From positions 250,001 through 314,000 of the forward strand of contig NZ_JAEMHM010000002.1 of assembly GCF_016458275.1 (NCBI RefSeq): DNA of 64,000 nt, in the 5' to 3' direction. The position numbers and the translations under genes were made by a program. Origin of the DNA: Geomesophilobacter sediminis (GTDB lineage Bacteria > Desulfobacterota > Desulfuromonadia > Geobacterales > Geobacteraceae). Below the pieces are notes generated by a model. It did no database searches. It was not told the origin of the DNA and was given only the letters and a program-made list of their open reading frames with translations. Within the stretch, counting starts at the first letter, position 1; each line of letters starts with the position of its first letter. Shown here in pieces: positions 24,594 to 32,505 of the stretch.

Positions 24594-26353
24594 TGCGCTA
24601 CCTCTGCATAGGTGCGAGCCTCTGTATGGTGGTTGCCGGGCTCCAACCCGCGTCCGGCGCTGAACTTTCGCTGGACGATTGCGTCTCCTGGGCGCTTGGC
24701 CGCAACAGCGGGCTCAAATCGGGCGAGATGTCCGTCGCTGCGGCGGCCCAGGGGGCTGCGGCAAGCCGGGCCGCGTTCTATCCTTCGTTGCGCCTCAAGG
24801 GGGAGTACGGTTTGATCGCTCCGCACGACCGGCTCATCATCAACGGAAACTCCTTCGCGCCGGGGGTACCTCCCCATGACGTGAACATCCCGATCGGCGA
24901 CAACAACCGTTACGATGCGAGTCTGATCGTGCAGCAGCCCCTTTTCACGGGGGGGAACCTCACTCGATCCCTGGAGCGGGCCCGGTCGGAGGAGAGGGGG
25001 GCGCAGTATGCACTGGATCGGCAACGGAAGCTGATCACCCTCGAGGTGAAGCGCCTTTTCAATGAGGTGCTGAATGACCAGCTCCAGGAACGGGTCGTGC
25101 GTACGCTGCTGGAGGCGAAACGGGAGCGGCTCAGGGTCCTGAGAGAGCGCCAGACCGAAGGGTATGCCGAGCGGGAGGAGGTGCTCACCCAGGAGGCGGA
25201 TCTTCTCTCCGCCGAAGCCGAGCTCACTCGTTGTGCCAACCGTACCGCCCTCGCCGTGAGCCGGTTGCGGCTTTTGATCCATTTCCCGAGCACGAGCGAA
25301 TTCATCCTCAAGGGGAGGTCGCACCGGTTCAACCTGAATCTTTCCCTCGCCGATGCGGTAAGGGAGTCCGCCGCCAACCGGGAGGACCTCAAGGGGGCGC
25401 GGGAGAAGGTGATCCAGTCCGAGGCCGAGGTCGGGGTCACCCGCAGCTCGCTCTACCCGCAAAGCTCGCTGGTGGGAAGCTACACGGTGCAGAAGGAGAC
25501 CAACATTCAGCGGCCTCAGTACTGGATGGTGATGGCTCAGCTCGACTGGCAGCTCTTCGACTGGGGGAAGACCCGCAAGACCGTGGAGCGGGCCGAAGCG
25601 ATCCGCCGGGAGCAGAGCTATCAGCGGGAAGAACTGGAAAAGCAGGTGGCCCTGGAGACGGAGAGCTCCTGGCGCAACGTGCAGAACCGCCAAATGACCA
25701 TCGACGCGGCGCGGAAGTGGGTAGCGGTGGCGGAGTCCCGCCTGGAGCAGCGGGTGAGCCGGTACCAGGAAGGGACGGCGAAATTCGCCGACCTTTTGGA
25801 CGGTGAGGCGGAACTGATCCGTTCTTACGGGGACTACGTCGCGGCGCTCAATGACCTGGGAACCGACCTGGCCCAGCTCGAGGCCTCAGCGTCGATGACG
25901 GTCGATCCCTGGCTTGTCGAGGAGGAGGTCTACCAACTCGACCTCGATGCCCTGAGCCGGCGGCTGACGCGTCTGTCCCGGACCGTTGCTCCGGAGAAAA
26001 AGCCGGAACCGCCCGCACTGATCCCGGAAAAGAAAAAGCCGGAGGCACCCGCACTTGCCCCGGAAAAGAAAAAGCCGGAACCAACCTCGGGCCGGCCGCG
26101 TCCGGTGGATGGGGCGGCACGGTCGCCGCTCCCTTTAATGGATCCGGTGGCCGGTTCTCCCTTTCGCCCCCCGGTGACGGCTGCCCCGGAAAAGGGAGGC
26201 CGACCGCGCGTAGCTTCGCTTTTGGCCTTTTCCGCTCCCGCGGTTCCTATGCCAGGGGCGCCGCCACGGGGAACTGCGGTTGCCGCTCCCGTTGTCTCGG
26301 AGGGGGGTAGCGAGGAACTGCTGGAACGGCTGGTGGAGTCATCGGAGAAGTGA
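24590..26353 (+). CDS. TolC-family outer-membrane efflux protein with proline-rich C-terminal repeats
   Basis: This 587-residue protein has a signal peptide (ending PASGA) and two TolC-type repeats of long helices between about 25 and 440, including the RLKGEYG and SRYQEGTAKFADLLDGE-type helices. A non-homologous tail of about 130 residues follows. The tail contains tandem PEKKKPE(A/P)PAL-like repeats (about 25985-26090) and a Pro/Ala-rich end. TolC proteins rarely carry such a tail; it could span or bind peptidoglycan or a partner. The gene overlaps the adaptor gene by ATGA, completing a permease-ATPase-adaptor-channel set. Confidence 0.88.
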   Translation: MMRYLCIGASLCMVVAGLQPASGAELSLDDCVSWALGRNSGLKSGEMSVAAAAQGAAASRAAFYPSLRLKGEYGLIAPHDRLIINGNSFAPGVPPHDVNIPIGDNNRYDASLIVQQPLFTGGNLTRSLERARSEERGAQYALDRQRKLITLEVKRLFNEVLNDQLQERVVRTLLEAKRERLRVLRERQTEGYAEREEVLTQEADLLSAEAELTRCANRTALAVSRLRLLIHFPSTSEFILKGRSHRFNLNLSLADAVRESAANREDLKGAREKVIQSEAEVGVTRSSLYPQSSLVGSYTVQKETNIQRPQYWMVMAQLDWQLFDWGKTRKTVERAEAIRREQSYQREELEKQVALETESSWRNVQNRQMTIDAARKWVAVAESRLEQRVSRYQEGTAKFADLLDGEAELIRSYGDYVAALNDLGTDLAQLEASASMTVDPWLVEEEVYQLDLDALSRRLTRLSRTVAPEKKPEPPALIPEKKKPEAPALAPEKKKPEPTSGRPRPVDGAARSPLPLMDPVAGSPFRPPVTAAPEKGGRPRVASLLAFSAPAVPMPGAPPRGTAVAAPVVSEGGSEELLERLVESSEK

Positions 26354-26375
26354 TTAACCGGAAACGGGAGGAGCC

Positions 26376-27248
26376 TTGAACGCCGAAACCTATCTTAGAG
26401 ATGCGTTTTCCCGCAACATCGGTCTCGTGAGCGAGGCCGAACAGGAAAAACTGCTCAAGGCCCGCGTCGCCGTGGCCGGGGCCGGCGGGGTAGGGGGACT
26501 GCATCTCCTTACCTTGGCGCGGCTGGGCCTTGGCAACTTCTCCATCGCCGACCTGGACACCTTCGACACGGTGAACATCAATCGCCAGTTCGGGGCGATG
26601 AGCTCGACGCTCGGCAAGCCCAAGGCGGAGGTCCTCGCCCAGATGGTGCAGGACATCAATCCCTACGCCGACGTCCGCGTTTTCGAGCACGGGGTAACCC
26701 TCGACAACCTGGACGCGTTCCTGGAGGGGGTGGATGTCTACGTCGACGGCATCGATTTCTTCGAGATCGAGATCCGCCGCGCCATTTTCCAGCGGTGCCG
26801 GGAGAAGGGGATCTATGCCATCACCTCGGCACCGCTCGGGTTCGGTGCGACGTTGCAGGTATTCTCCCCGACCGGGATGACCTTCGACGACTACTTCGGC
26901 ATCGATGACGAGATGGATTTCGTGGAAAAGATAGCCTCTTTCGCCTCCGGGCTCGGGCCGCAGCCGTACCACATCCGCTACCTCGACCTTTCCAAGGTCA
27001 ATTTCGCCAACCGTACCGGCCCGGCGGTTGCCCCGGCCTGCACCATGGCGGCTTCGCTCATCGCCACGGAAGTGGCTAAGATCGTTACCGGGAAGGGGAC
27101 GGTCCTTGCTGCGCCGCATTACCTCCAGATCGACCTCCTGTTGGGAAAATTCAAGCGGGGTTTTCTCTTTATGGGGGGGAAAAACCCGCTGCAGAAACTC
27201 AAAAAGTGGCTGATCCTTCGGAAGGTGCGTCCCAACCCGGCAAGATGA
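26376..27248 (+). CDS. ThiF-family adenylyltransferase (E1-like)
   Basis: This 290-residue E1-like protein has nucleotide loop GAGGVGG (35-41), acidic IADLDTFD (about 57-64) and the NINRQF motif with R70. It lacks the two CxxC zinc pairs found in MoeB, ThiF and the HcyF-like protein at 3513. A possible catalytic cysteine is in APACTMAAS. No ubiquitin-like carrier is encoded beside it. It is followed by a nitroreductase; the same pair occurs fused in the mycobacterial MoeY/Rv1355c family. It lies 22 bases after the TolC gene, so it is probably co-transcribed with the exporter. Confidence 0.85.
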   Translation: MNAETYLRDAFSRNIGLVSEAEQEKLLKARVAVAGAGGVGGLHLLTLARLGLGNFSIADLDTFDTVNINRQFGAMSSTLGKPKAEVLAQMVQDINPYADVRVFEHGVTLDNLDAFLEGVDVYVDGIDFFEIEIRRAIFQRCREKGIYAITSAPLGFGATLQVFSPTGMTFDDYFGIDDEMDFVEKIASFASGLGPQPYHIRYLDLSKVNFANRTGPAVAPACTMAASLIATEVAKIVTGKGTVLAAPHYLQIDLLLGKFKRGFLFMGGKNPLQKLKKWLILRKVRPNPAR

Positions 27249-27318
27249 CGCGCCATAACCAACCAATTTTCCCGATACTCCCGCGAGCGGCCCGCTCCGG
27301 GCCGGAAAAGGAGCGCCC

Positions 27319-28383
27319 ATGACCGAATCGGCAAGCATCAAGCAGCTCCTGGAAAGCGCTATCCTCGCCCCATCGGGCGACAACTGCCAGCCTTGGCACT
27401 TCGCCGTGACCGGCGCCCGAATCCGCCTCTACAACCTCCCCGAGAAGGACACCTCCGTCTACAACCATCGACAGAGTGCCTCCCTCGTCGCTCATGGCGC
27501 AGCTCTCGAAAATCTCACCATAGCGGCCTCCACCCAGGGGCTCCGGCCCAAGTTCTCCCTCTTTCCCGAACCGGCCGAGCCCAACCTCGTTGCCGATATC
27601 AACCTTGAGCCCATGTCGGGGTTGCCGGATCCCCTCTATGCGTTTTTGGAGGGCCGGGCCACCAATCGGAAACGCTACGACCGCTCCTACCAACTCAGCG
27701 GTGAAGAGCGCCGGCAGCTGTTGTCCTGCGCCTGTGAAGGAGTGGACGGCGTGGTGAGGATCTTCGAGGACCCTCGGGAGAAACAGACCCTGGCCCGCGC
27801 GATTTCCATCAACGACCGGATGGTCTTTGAAAACCGGGGGCTGCACGACTTTCTCTATGATCACATCCGGTGGGACAACGAGGAGGCGCTGCGGACCAGG
27901 GACGGGCTCGATTTCCAGACCCTCGAGTTATCCGCCATGGACGCCGTAGCCTTTCGCGCCTTCCGAAACTGGGCGCTGCTCCGACTGGCTACCCCCTTCG
28001 GGGTTACCCGCATCATCGGCAAGACCGCCGAGACCCTCGCGCTATCGTCGTCGGCGCTTGGTGCCGTCGTCATCGTCGGCAACGATCCCGCGGCATACGT
28101 AAACGCCGGGCGGCTATTCCAGCGGGTCTGGCTGGAGGCGACGCGCCTGGGGCTGAGTTTCCAGCCCACCGCCGGCATTGCGTTTCTGATCGGCCAGGTT
28201 GCGTCCGGTGCCGGCGGTGCCTTTTCGCCGGAGCAGGCTGCCCTGCTTAAAAGGTGCGGCGAAGAGGTGGGGGCTCTGGTTGGGGATCCTGCATCGAGCG
28301 CCTTCCTCCTGTTCCGGATCGGCCGTAGTGCGCCGCCGAGCGCCAGATCCCTCCGCATCCCGGTTGAGGTTGTGACGGGGTGA
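27319..28383 (+). CDS. Nitroreductase-family protein (Rv1355c/Acg-like)
   Basis: This 354-residue protein has the FMN-binding nitroreductase start LLESAILAPSGDNCQPWHFAV (given here as APSGDNCQPW), the HGAALENLTIAA segment, and a second half with the ALSSSALGAVV and VWLEATRLGLSFQP motifs. The doubled length relative to ordinary nitroreductases matches the Acg/Rv1355c group, in which one active site may be degenerate. A ribosome site AAAAGGAG precedes the ATG. With the adjacent ThiF-like gene it forms a split version of the Rv1355c pair. Substrate is unknown; dehydrogenation of a peptide or amino-acyl product is one idea. Confidence 0.82.
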   Translation: MTESASIKQLLESAILAPSGDNCQPWHFAVTGARIRLYNLPEKDTSVYNHRQSASLVAHGAALENLTIAASTQGLRPKFSLFPEPAEPNLVADINLEPMSGLPDPLYAFLEGRATNRKRYDRSYQLSGEERRQLLSCACEGVDGVVRIFEDPREKQTLARAISINDRMVFENRGLHDFLYDHIRWDNEEALRTRDGLDFQTLELSAMDAVAFRAFRNWALLRLATPFGVTRIIGKTAETLALSSSALGAVVIVGNDPAAYVNAGRLFQRVWLEATRLGLSFQPTAGIAFLIGQVASGAGGAFSPEQAALLKRCGEEVGALVGDPASSAFLLFRIGRSAPPSARSLRIPVEVVTG

Positions 28384-28422
28384 AACTTCGCCTCCGACGA
28401 TCGGGGCGCTAAGGAGCGTCGT

Positions 28423-28560
28423 TTGGATACTGACTGCCGTGCTGCGGCGGACTCCCTGGTCAGTTCCGCTGCCGTGGCGGAGACGGGTGCGGGGGAAGCT
28501 GCCTCGAACTCAGCCGGTGGCAGTATCCTTGATGAATCAAATAAAAGCCGGCTACCGTAA
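28423..28560 (+). CDS. Possible 45-residue peptide downstream of nitroreductase
   Basis: A TTG at 28423 preceded by AAGGAG at six bases opens a 45-codon frame starting MDTDCRAAADSL and ending ESNKSRLP. Its TAA lies in the loop side of the operon terminator hairpin. Composition is Ala, Ser, Gly, Glu, Thr rich with one Cys, the kind seen in leader/core peptides of modified-peptide systems. It is too short for firm support and could be a chance frame in GC-rich DNA. It is listed because it is the only candidate substrate gene in the ThiF/nitroreductase/exporter operon. Confidence 0.3.
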   Translation: MDTDCRAAADSLVSSAAVAETGAGEAASNSAGGSILDESNKSRLP

Positions 28561-28580
28561 ACGGTACAGCCGGCTTTTTT
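28546..28580 (+). terminator. Terminator of exporter/ThiF/nitroreductase operon
   Basis: AGCCGGCT-ACCGT (28546-28558) pairs with ACGGT-ac-AGCCGGCT (to 28575), followed by TTTTTT. An A-run on the other side also gives it partial function on the minus strand. Confidence 0.88.
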
Positions 28581-28725
28581 ATATCGGGCAAAAGGTGGAT
28601 TAGGTGACTGCGTTGTGTACCGGAGGCGACCATTCACTGCGGTTGCCGTTGATGTCGTCCCTGACCCGAAGGACCATCTTTCATTGATGGTTCGTGGCTA
28701 AAAAAACGACATCGTTGGGAAGGAT

Positions 28726-28758
28726 AAAAAAAGGGCGCCCTCGGAAGGGCGCCCCTTT
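28726..28758 (-). terminator. Terminator of the PEP-CTERM protein gene
   Basis: On the minus strand AAAGGGGCGCCC pairs with GGGCGCCCTTT around a six-base loop and continues into seven T (plus-strand A-run at 28726-28732). Confidence 0.88.
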
Positions 28759-28779
28759 ATGCCTAGCTTTTGCGACTGA

Positions 28780-29577
28780 TTATACAGAAGCTTTGCGCTT
28801 TTTGAAGATGGCGAGACCCATGAAGCCGGCACCAAGCAGGAGCATGGTGGAGGGCTCGGGAACGACCGCCATGTTGACCTGGCCGGAGCTGGCGACTTCC
28901 AGATTGACGCCGCCGGCGGTCGGGGTCACGCCGGTGATCAGGTTGTTGGTGTTCACCAAGCCCAAGGTCAGCCCAGAGAGGGAGGCGAAGTCGAGGTTGG
29001 TGGAGGTGTGGAACAGGCCAGCTACCACACTGTCGAACCGAGCAGTAAGGTTGGTGGTCCCGGTTTCACCGGCACCGCCCAGGTTCCCGTTGTCGTGACC
29101 GCCGGAAGGTGCAACGACGGAGAAAGTTGCCAGGACGTTGTCGTCGGCGGTGCCGGCAGTGCCGTCGTTGTCGAGGATCAGTTCGATGCTCCCGACGCCC
29201 GGGGTGAACGAATAGGTGAACCCGGTCGCGTCGAAGCCGGTCACTTTCCCTTGCAGCCCACTAGCCTGGAAGTAGAGGAACTGGTTGGAGGGGCCGAGGT
29301 TGATGTTGAACTGGTTGCTAATGGAGTTCCCTGGCTCGTGGATCCCTTTTACCACGCCGAGAACGGCGGTTTCCGTGAAGGATGCCCCGAGGGCCAGCGG
29401 CAGGGTCTGGAAGACCTGGCCGTTGCCGTCAATGGTGAGGCGATCGATGTTCGTGTAGGTCCCACCGCCATAAGCACTCAGGTCCATTTGCCAGGAATCC
29501 AAAATCACGTTTGCCATTGCAGAAGATGCTCCACAGAGGAGCAGACCTGCCAGTAATGCTACGATCCGTTTCTTCAT
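28780..29577 (-). CDS. PEP-CTERM sorting-domain secreted protein
   Basis: This 265-residue exosortase substrate has a signal peptide (MKKRIVALLAGLLLCGASSAMA) that here is the start of the chain. The mature part is low in cysteine and rich in Gly, Thr and Asn. The classic tail has VPEPSTMLLLGAGFMG, a membrane span, then KKRK. Exosortase (XrtA type) would cleave near PEP after export; the body has no domain I recognise. The chosen ATG at 29577 follows AAAAGGAGAG. A near-consensus sigma-54 promoter lies at 29719-29733 and a TGTCGA-N8-ACA site at 29796. Confidence 0.9.
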   Translation of the reverse strand: MKKRIVALLAGLLLCGASSAMANVILDSWQMDLSAYGGGTYTNIDRLTIDGNGQVFQTLPLALGASFTETAVLGVVKGIHEPGNSISNQFNINLGPSNQFLYFQASGLQGKVTGFDATGFTYSFTPGVGSIELILDNDGTAGTADDNVLATFSVVAPSGGHDNGNLGGAGETGTTNLTARFDSVVAGLFHTSTNLDFASLSGLTLGLVNTNNLITGVTPTAGGVNLEVASSGQVNMAVVPEPSTMLLLGAGFMGLAIFKKRKASV

Positions 29578-29718
29578 TTTTCTCTCCTTTTCGATTGGAA
29601 TTACAATTAACCGCCGTATTACGTGGTGCAAAAGGGTATCTGGACACGTTGACTTCTTTTGCGCTGTCAATCGGTATTGCTGTAGGGATGCTGATGCAGA
29701 ACTCTTGACTGTCATAAA

Positions 29719-29733
29719 GCAAGGAGGGTGCCA
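29719..29733 (-). promoter_or_regulatory. Sigma-54 promoter of PEP-CTERM gene
   Basis: On the minus strand TGGCAC-N5-TTGC matches the -24/-12 consensus with GG and GC exactly ten bases apart, about 140 bases upstream of the start codon. Sigma-54 control fits the PrsK/PrsR two-component system usually linked to PEP-CTERM loci. Confidence 0.75.
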
Positions 29734-29795
29734 TCGCGTAACTTGCGGTTTCTTCTGTTCTTGAACAAGGATAGGGCAATCTGTAGTGCAATTTA

Positions 29796-29812
29796 TGTAA
29801 GGAGAATCGACA
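29796..29812 (-). promoter_or_regulatory. TGTCGA-N8-ACA activator site upstream of sigma-54 promoter
   Basis: On the minus strand TGTCGATTCTCCTTACA differs from the recurring TGTCGG-N8-ACA pattern only at position six. It lies 63 bases upstream of the -24 element, a typical enhancer position. Confidence 0.5.
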
Positions 29813-30107
29813 ATCGAAGTTGGGAAATTTTACAGACACCGGTGCTGGCTACGTCGCGGTCCGCGGTGGAGGTATCAAGACGTGAGATGGCGCCGGGGAT
29901 CAGGGCGCAACCGACCAGAATCGTTTGCTTCCGCCGTTTGCGGTGGAATTCGGCGCTTTCGGTGCGAACCCTCCGAGAAGGGGGAGACGGGGGAAGCTTT
30001 TGGGTATGGCATTACGGGAGATTGCGTTTGCCGCGGTGAAGTGTCGGTGAGCCGACACCCCCGGGGAGGCGCGAGAGATAGCTCTTCCTTCCCGGCTTCG
30101 CGAGAGA
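29813..30107. other. Non-coding stretch with a TGTCGG palindrome
   Basis: No gene is supported here. GTGTCGG (30041-30047), TGAG, and CCGACAC (30052-30058) form a perfect inverted repeat. Its core contains the TGTCGG word but with a 16-base rather than 17-base overall layout, so it may be a variant activator site or unrelated. Confidence 0.35.
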
Positions 30108-30220
30108 TACCCGAGGCTGTCGTTGATTGAAGACGTTTACCGGCTGCGCTTCAAGGTTTACTGCAACCGGGGGAGGGGGGGAGCCGCGTGAGGACCCACC
30201 CGAGTGGCCCGCTGGCTGCG
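30108..30220 (+). pseudogene. Remnant of PEP-CTERM-associated acyltransferase (frameshifted)
   Basis: From 30123 the frame reads LIEDVYRLRFKVYCN, almost identical to LIEEVYRLRYKVYCD of the intact gene at 30492. After a G-rich run (30169-30180) the match continues in another frame as EPREDPPEW, corresponding to ERPEDHPEG. No further homologous blocks follow. This is a decayed, truncated duplicate of the acyltransferase N-terminus lying about 370 bases upstream of the intact copy. Confidence 0.75.
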
Positions 30221-30393
30221 CCTGGAAACAAATTAACCGTGGCGTGCGATTGGACGGGGATCGGGCTTGGCTAAGGAGCGGGGGGGGGCGTAGGGCGTTC
30301 CGGCGGTGGGGAAGGAGCCGGATATTTCTCTTTGGTCTCCTTCTTGCTGTGTGGTATCAAGGCCGTCTGTCCGGAAGGGCTACTAGATAGCGC

Positions 30394-30422
30394 TTGACTT
30401 CTTGATGAGCCCTGTCTAAAAA
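30394..30422 (+). promoter_or_regulatory. Sigma-70-type promoter for second acyltransferase
   Basis: TTGACT (30394-30399) and TAAAAA (30417-30422) are 17 bases apart, 70 bases before the start codon at 30492. No TGTCGG site or GEMM aptamer was seen directly upstream, unlike the other PEP-CTERM genes. Confidence 0.45.
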
Positions 30423-30491
30423 TGGCGATGCCGACGGGAAACCGGTCCGCTGCCGCGGGGGCTACTTCATTACCTGTTTGGGGGGATACCA

Positions 30492-31184
30492 ATGAGTGAA
30501 TATTTCGATTTTAAGAAAGTCGAACTTGACGACCCCCTGATCGAGGAGGTTTACCGGCTCCGCTACAAGGTGTACTGCGACGAGTGGGGGTTCGAACGTC
30601 CGGAGGATCACCCCGAAGGGGTTGAAAAAGACGAGTACGACGACTATTCGCTGCACTATGTCGCGATCGCGAAGAGAGACGCCCAGGTGATCGGTACCAT
30701 CCGACTAATTCTCGCCTCTCCGTATGGCTTTCCGATTGAGCAGCACTGCACCATCGACGTGGATCGTTCCCACATCGATCCCGGCTGCCTCGCCGAAGTC
30801 TCCCGCTTGGCCATCAGCAAGGACTACCGGCGCAGGGCATCGGACAATCTTCTGTACGAGGGTCACGAACTCCCCGATCAGGAGAGCCGGCGCCTTGCCA
30901 TCGAAAGGCGCAAGGCCGACAACGAGATCGTTCTCGGTCTCTACATGTGCGTTTTCCGCGAATGCATGCAGCGCCCCGGGATCCACATCTACATGGCCAT
31001 GGCCCGTGGGCTCCACCTGCTCCTCAAAAGAGTCGGTTTTTTCTTCGATCCTGCCGGCCCGGAAATCGACTATCACGGCCTGCGGGCTCCCTACCTCACC
31101 AGCTTCCAGTCCATCAGGGACCGTTTGGCCGAGGTCAATCCGGAATATGCCCGCCTCTGCGCGGGGGTGACCTCCGCCCATTAG
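30492..31184 (+). CDS. PEP-CTERM/exosortase-associated N-acyltransferase, second copy
   Basis: This 230-residue member of the FeeM/exosortase-associated acyltransferase family has core motifs LIEEVYRLRYKVYCDEWGFE, DEYDDYSLHYVAIA, GTIRLILASP and AEVSRLAISKDYRRRA, then a conserved C-terminal region ending FFDPAGPEIDYHGLRAPYL (begun FFDPAGPEIDYHG). These enzymes are reported to make long-chain N-acyl amino acids in PEP-CTERM bacteria. It is shorter and closer to the family core than the copy at 19623. A degraded third copy lies upstream. It converges on the CAAX-protease-like gene. Confidence 0.85.
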   Translation: MSEYFDFKKVELDDPLIEEVYRLRYKVYCDEWGFERPEDHPEGVEKDEYDDYSLHYVAIAKRDAQVIGTIRLILASPYGFPIEQHCTIDVDRSHIDPGCLAEVSRLAISKDYRRRASDNLLYEGHELPDQESRRLAIERRKADNEIVLGLYMCVFRECMQRPGIHIYMAMARGLHLLLKRVGFFFDPAGPEIDYHGLRAPYLTSFQSIRDRLAEVNPEYARLCAGVTSAH

Positions 31185-31224
31185 GGCGCTGCCAAACTCA
31201 AGAGGCAACTTTCCTCCTCCTTCG

Positions 31225-31250
31225 CCCGGCTTTGGCAAAGCCGGGTCTTC
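31225..31250 (+). terminator. Hairpin terminator after second acyltransferase
   Basis: CCCGGCTTTG (31225-31234) and CAAAGCCGGG (31236-31245) form a perfect inverted repeat, followed by TCTTCT. The T-tract is weak. The remaining ~200 bases to the convergent gene contain nothing recognisable. Confidence 0.6.
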
Positions 31251-31445
31251 TCCGAAAGCAGACCGCGGCAGGTGCCGTTTTCCTTCCTGCTTCGCTTGCC
31301 GGTTTGCTTCCCCTCTACTTCCTACTCCCTGCGGATGGGCGCTTTTGCGACCATGGTCGCTCGCCGGCCCACCTTTGCCTAGCAATCCATGCGCACGGCA
31401 CAACCTTTTGCGGGGCATGCCTTCCGGCCGCCGCAGGGGCGGCGA

Positions 31446-32147
31446 TCACCAGAAACTCCATTTCCCGGTCCAAAGGACATATCCTGCCAGGCTCAGGTTG
31501 GTGACGGCGTGGGCGAGAACGCATTGGGCGATGCTCCGGGTCCGGTAAAGGATCAGGCTGTAGATCGCTCCCGCCGCCATGCCCGCGATAATGAGATGAT
31601 GTTCCAGACCGAAGAGTATCGTTGTCGCAATGAACGATCCCCAGCTGAAACTGCCGATGGGGACGGTTTCAAACTGGGCATTCAGCAGGTACCGCAGCAG
31701 GAAGGAACGCCAGAAAAGCTCCTCCATCAAGGGAACGACCAGAACCGCTCCCCCGACCCGGAAAAGCGTCATGATCACCCGGACCGGACCCTCTGGAAGC
31801 AGGGTCGGGTCGAAACCGCGCGGTGCCGCGTTCAGGGGGGTGGTCCAATCCATTGCCACCCAAAGGACGCACGTTGCCACTCCGATCAGGCAGATCGTGG
31901 CGGAGGTGCCGGCGCCGGCGAGGTCCTTCAGGTTGAACTCGGAATAATTCGCCCGGAACCGGAACAGAACCAGGGCGACCGCCAAAACCTTCAGCGGGTA
32001 CAGATAAAAGAGGTCGGTCGGCACCAGATGAATGAGTCCCCGGTTCGCGAGCAGGGTCGCACCTTCGTCGACGGCAATGAACGCCATGAAAAGGGCAAAT
32101 GGCGCAACCCGTGAGATAACCGCGTGATCGTGAGGTAGGTGTCGCAA
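31446..32147 (-). CDS. CAAX-protease-related membrane protein of exosortase systems
   Basis: This 233-residue membrane protein of the CPBP/Abi family, in the subgroup associated with PEP-CTERM systems, has the E142-E143-xxx-R147 motif (MEELFWRSF), histidines in FGLEHH (H183, H184), and HAVTN (H213, N217), with about six hydrophobic segments. These residues form the membrane metalloprotease-like active site. A processing role for exosortase substrates is suggested but unproven. The start is TTG at 32147 behind AAGGAG, an unusual start codon. The pair of TGTCGG sites lies 36-82 bases upstream. Confidence 0.87.
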   Translation of the reverse strand: MRHLPHDHAVISRVAPFALFMAFIAVDEGATLLANRGLIHLVPTDLFYLYPLKVLAVALVLFRFRANYSEFNLKDLAGAGTSATICLIGVATCVLWVAMDWTTPLNAAPRGFDPTLLPEGPVRVIMTLFRVGGAVLVVPLMEELFWRSFLLRYLLNAQFETVPIGSFSWGSFIATTILFGLEHHLIIAGMAAGAIYSLILYRTRSIAQCVLAHAVTNLSLAGYVLWTGKWSFW

Positions 32148-32182
32148 TTGGGCTCCTTGGCCGGCGGGATAGTGTCTATTGC

Positions 32183-32229
32183 TGTCGGAAAGGTTTACAT
32201 GCGGCTTTTGGGTGTCGGAAATATTTACA
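32183..32229 (+). promoter_or_regulatory. Second pair of TGTCGG-N8-ACA sites, 30-base spacing
   Basis: TGTCGGAAAGGTTTACA (32183-32199) and TGTCGGAAATATTTACA (32213-32229) start exactly 30 bases apart, as in the pair at 12062/12092. They lie upstream of the divergent CAAX-protease-like gene and, at longer range, of prsT. Confidence 0.6.
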
Positions 32230-32485
32230 GGAGTTCCCTGTGGCTCAACATGTTTGAGGGGCGCAGGAGCGTGTACCCCGATGGAAGAAGGGCGGGATGG
32301 GGGCTCGGCAAGCGCACCCGTCTCGCGCCGGGGGAACCGAATCCCGTGCGCCGGGATCGCGGAAAACTTCCCTTAAGCCCCTCCGCGGAATCGCGGAGCT
32401 GTCACGATTTCCGGATTAATGCCCTCGGTACAACGCGCCAGTGTGAAAAAAATTATTTATAGAAACTAATCAACGATCCCGTACC

Positions 32486-32505
32486 GGCCTTGAAAAGGCC
32501 TTTTT
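32486..32505 (+). terminator. Orphan intrinsic terminator-like hairpin
   Basis: GGCCTT (32486-32491), GAA, AAGGCC (32495-32500) and five T (32501-32505). No coding gene precedes it on this strand, so it may end a short non-coding transcript. Confidence 0.6.

Noticed and set aside
28384-28545. CRISPR-like or repeat array after the nitroreductase gene
   Set aside because: No repeated unit; only a short frame and a terminator are present.
30041-30058. GTGTCGG-TGAG-CCGACAC as a seventh TGTCGG-N8-ACA site
   Set aside because: The internal spacing is one base short and the repeat is a perfect palindrome, so it is noted but not counted.
31389-32114. Long plus-strand frame opposite the CAAX-protease-like gene
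   Set aside because: Low-complexity, polar translation and it mirrors a membrane protein with clear catalytic motifs; a shadow frame.
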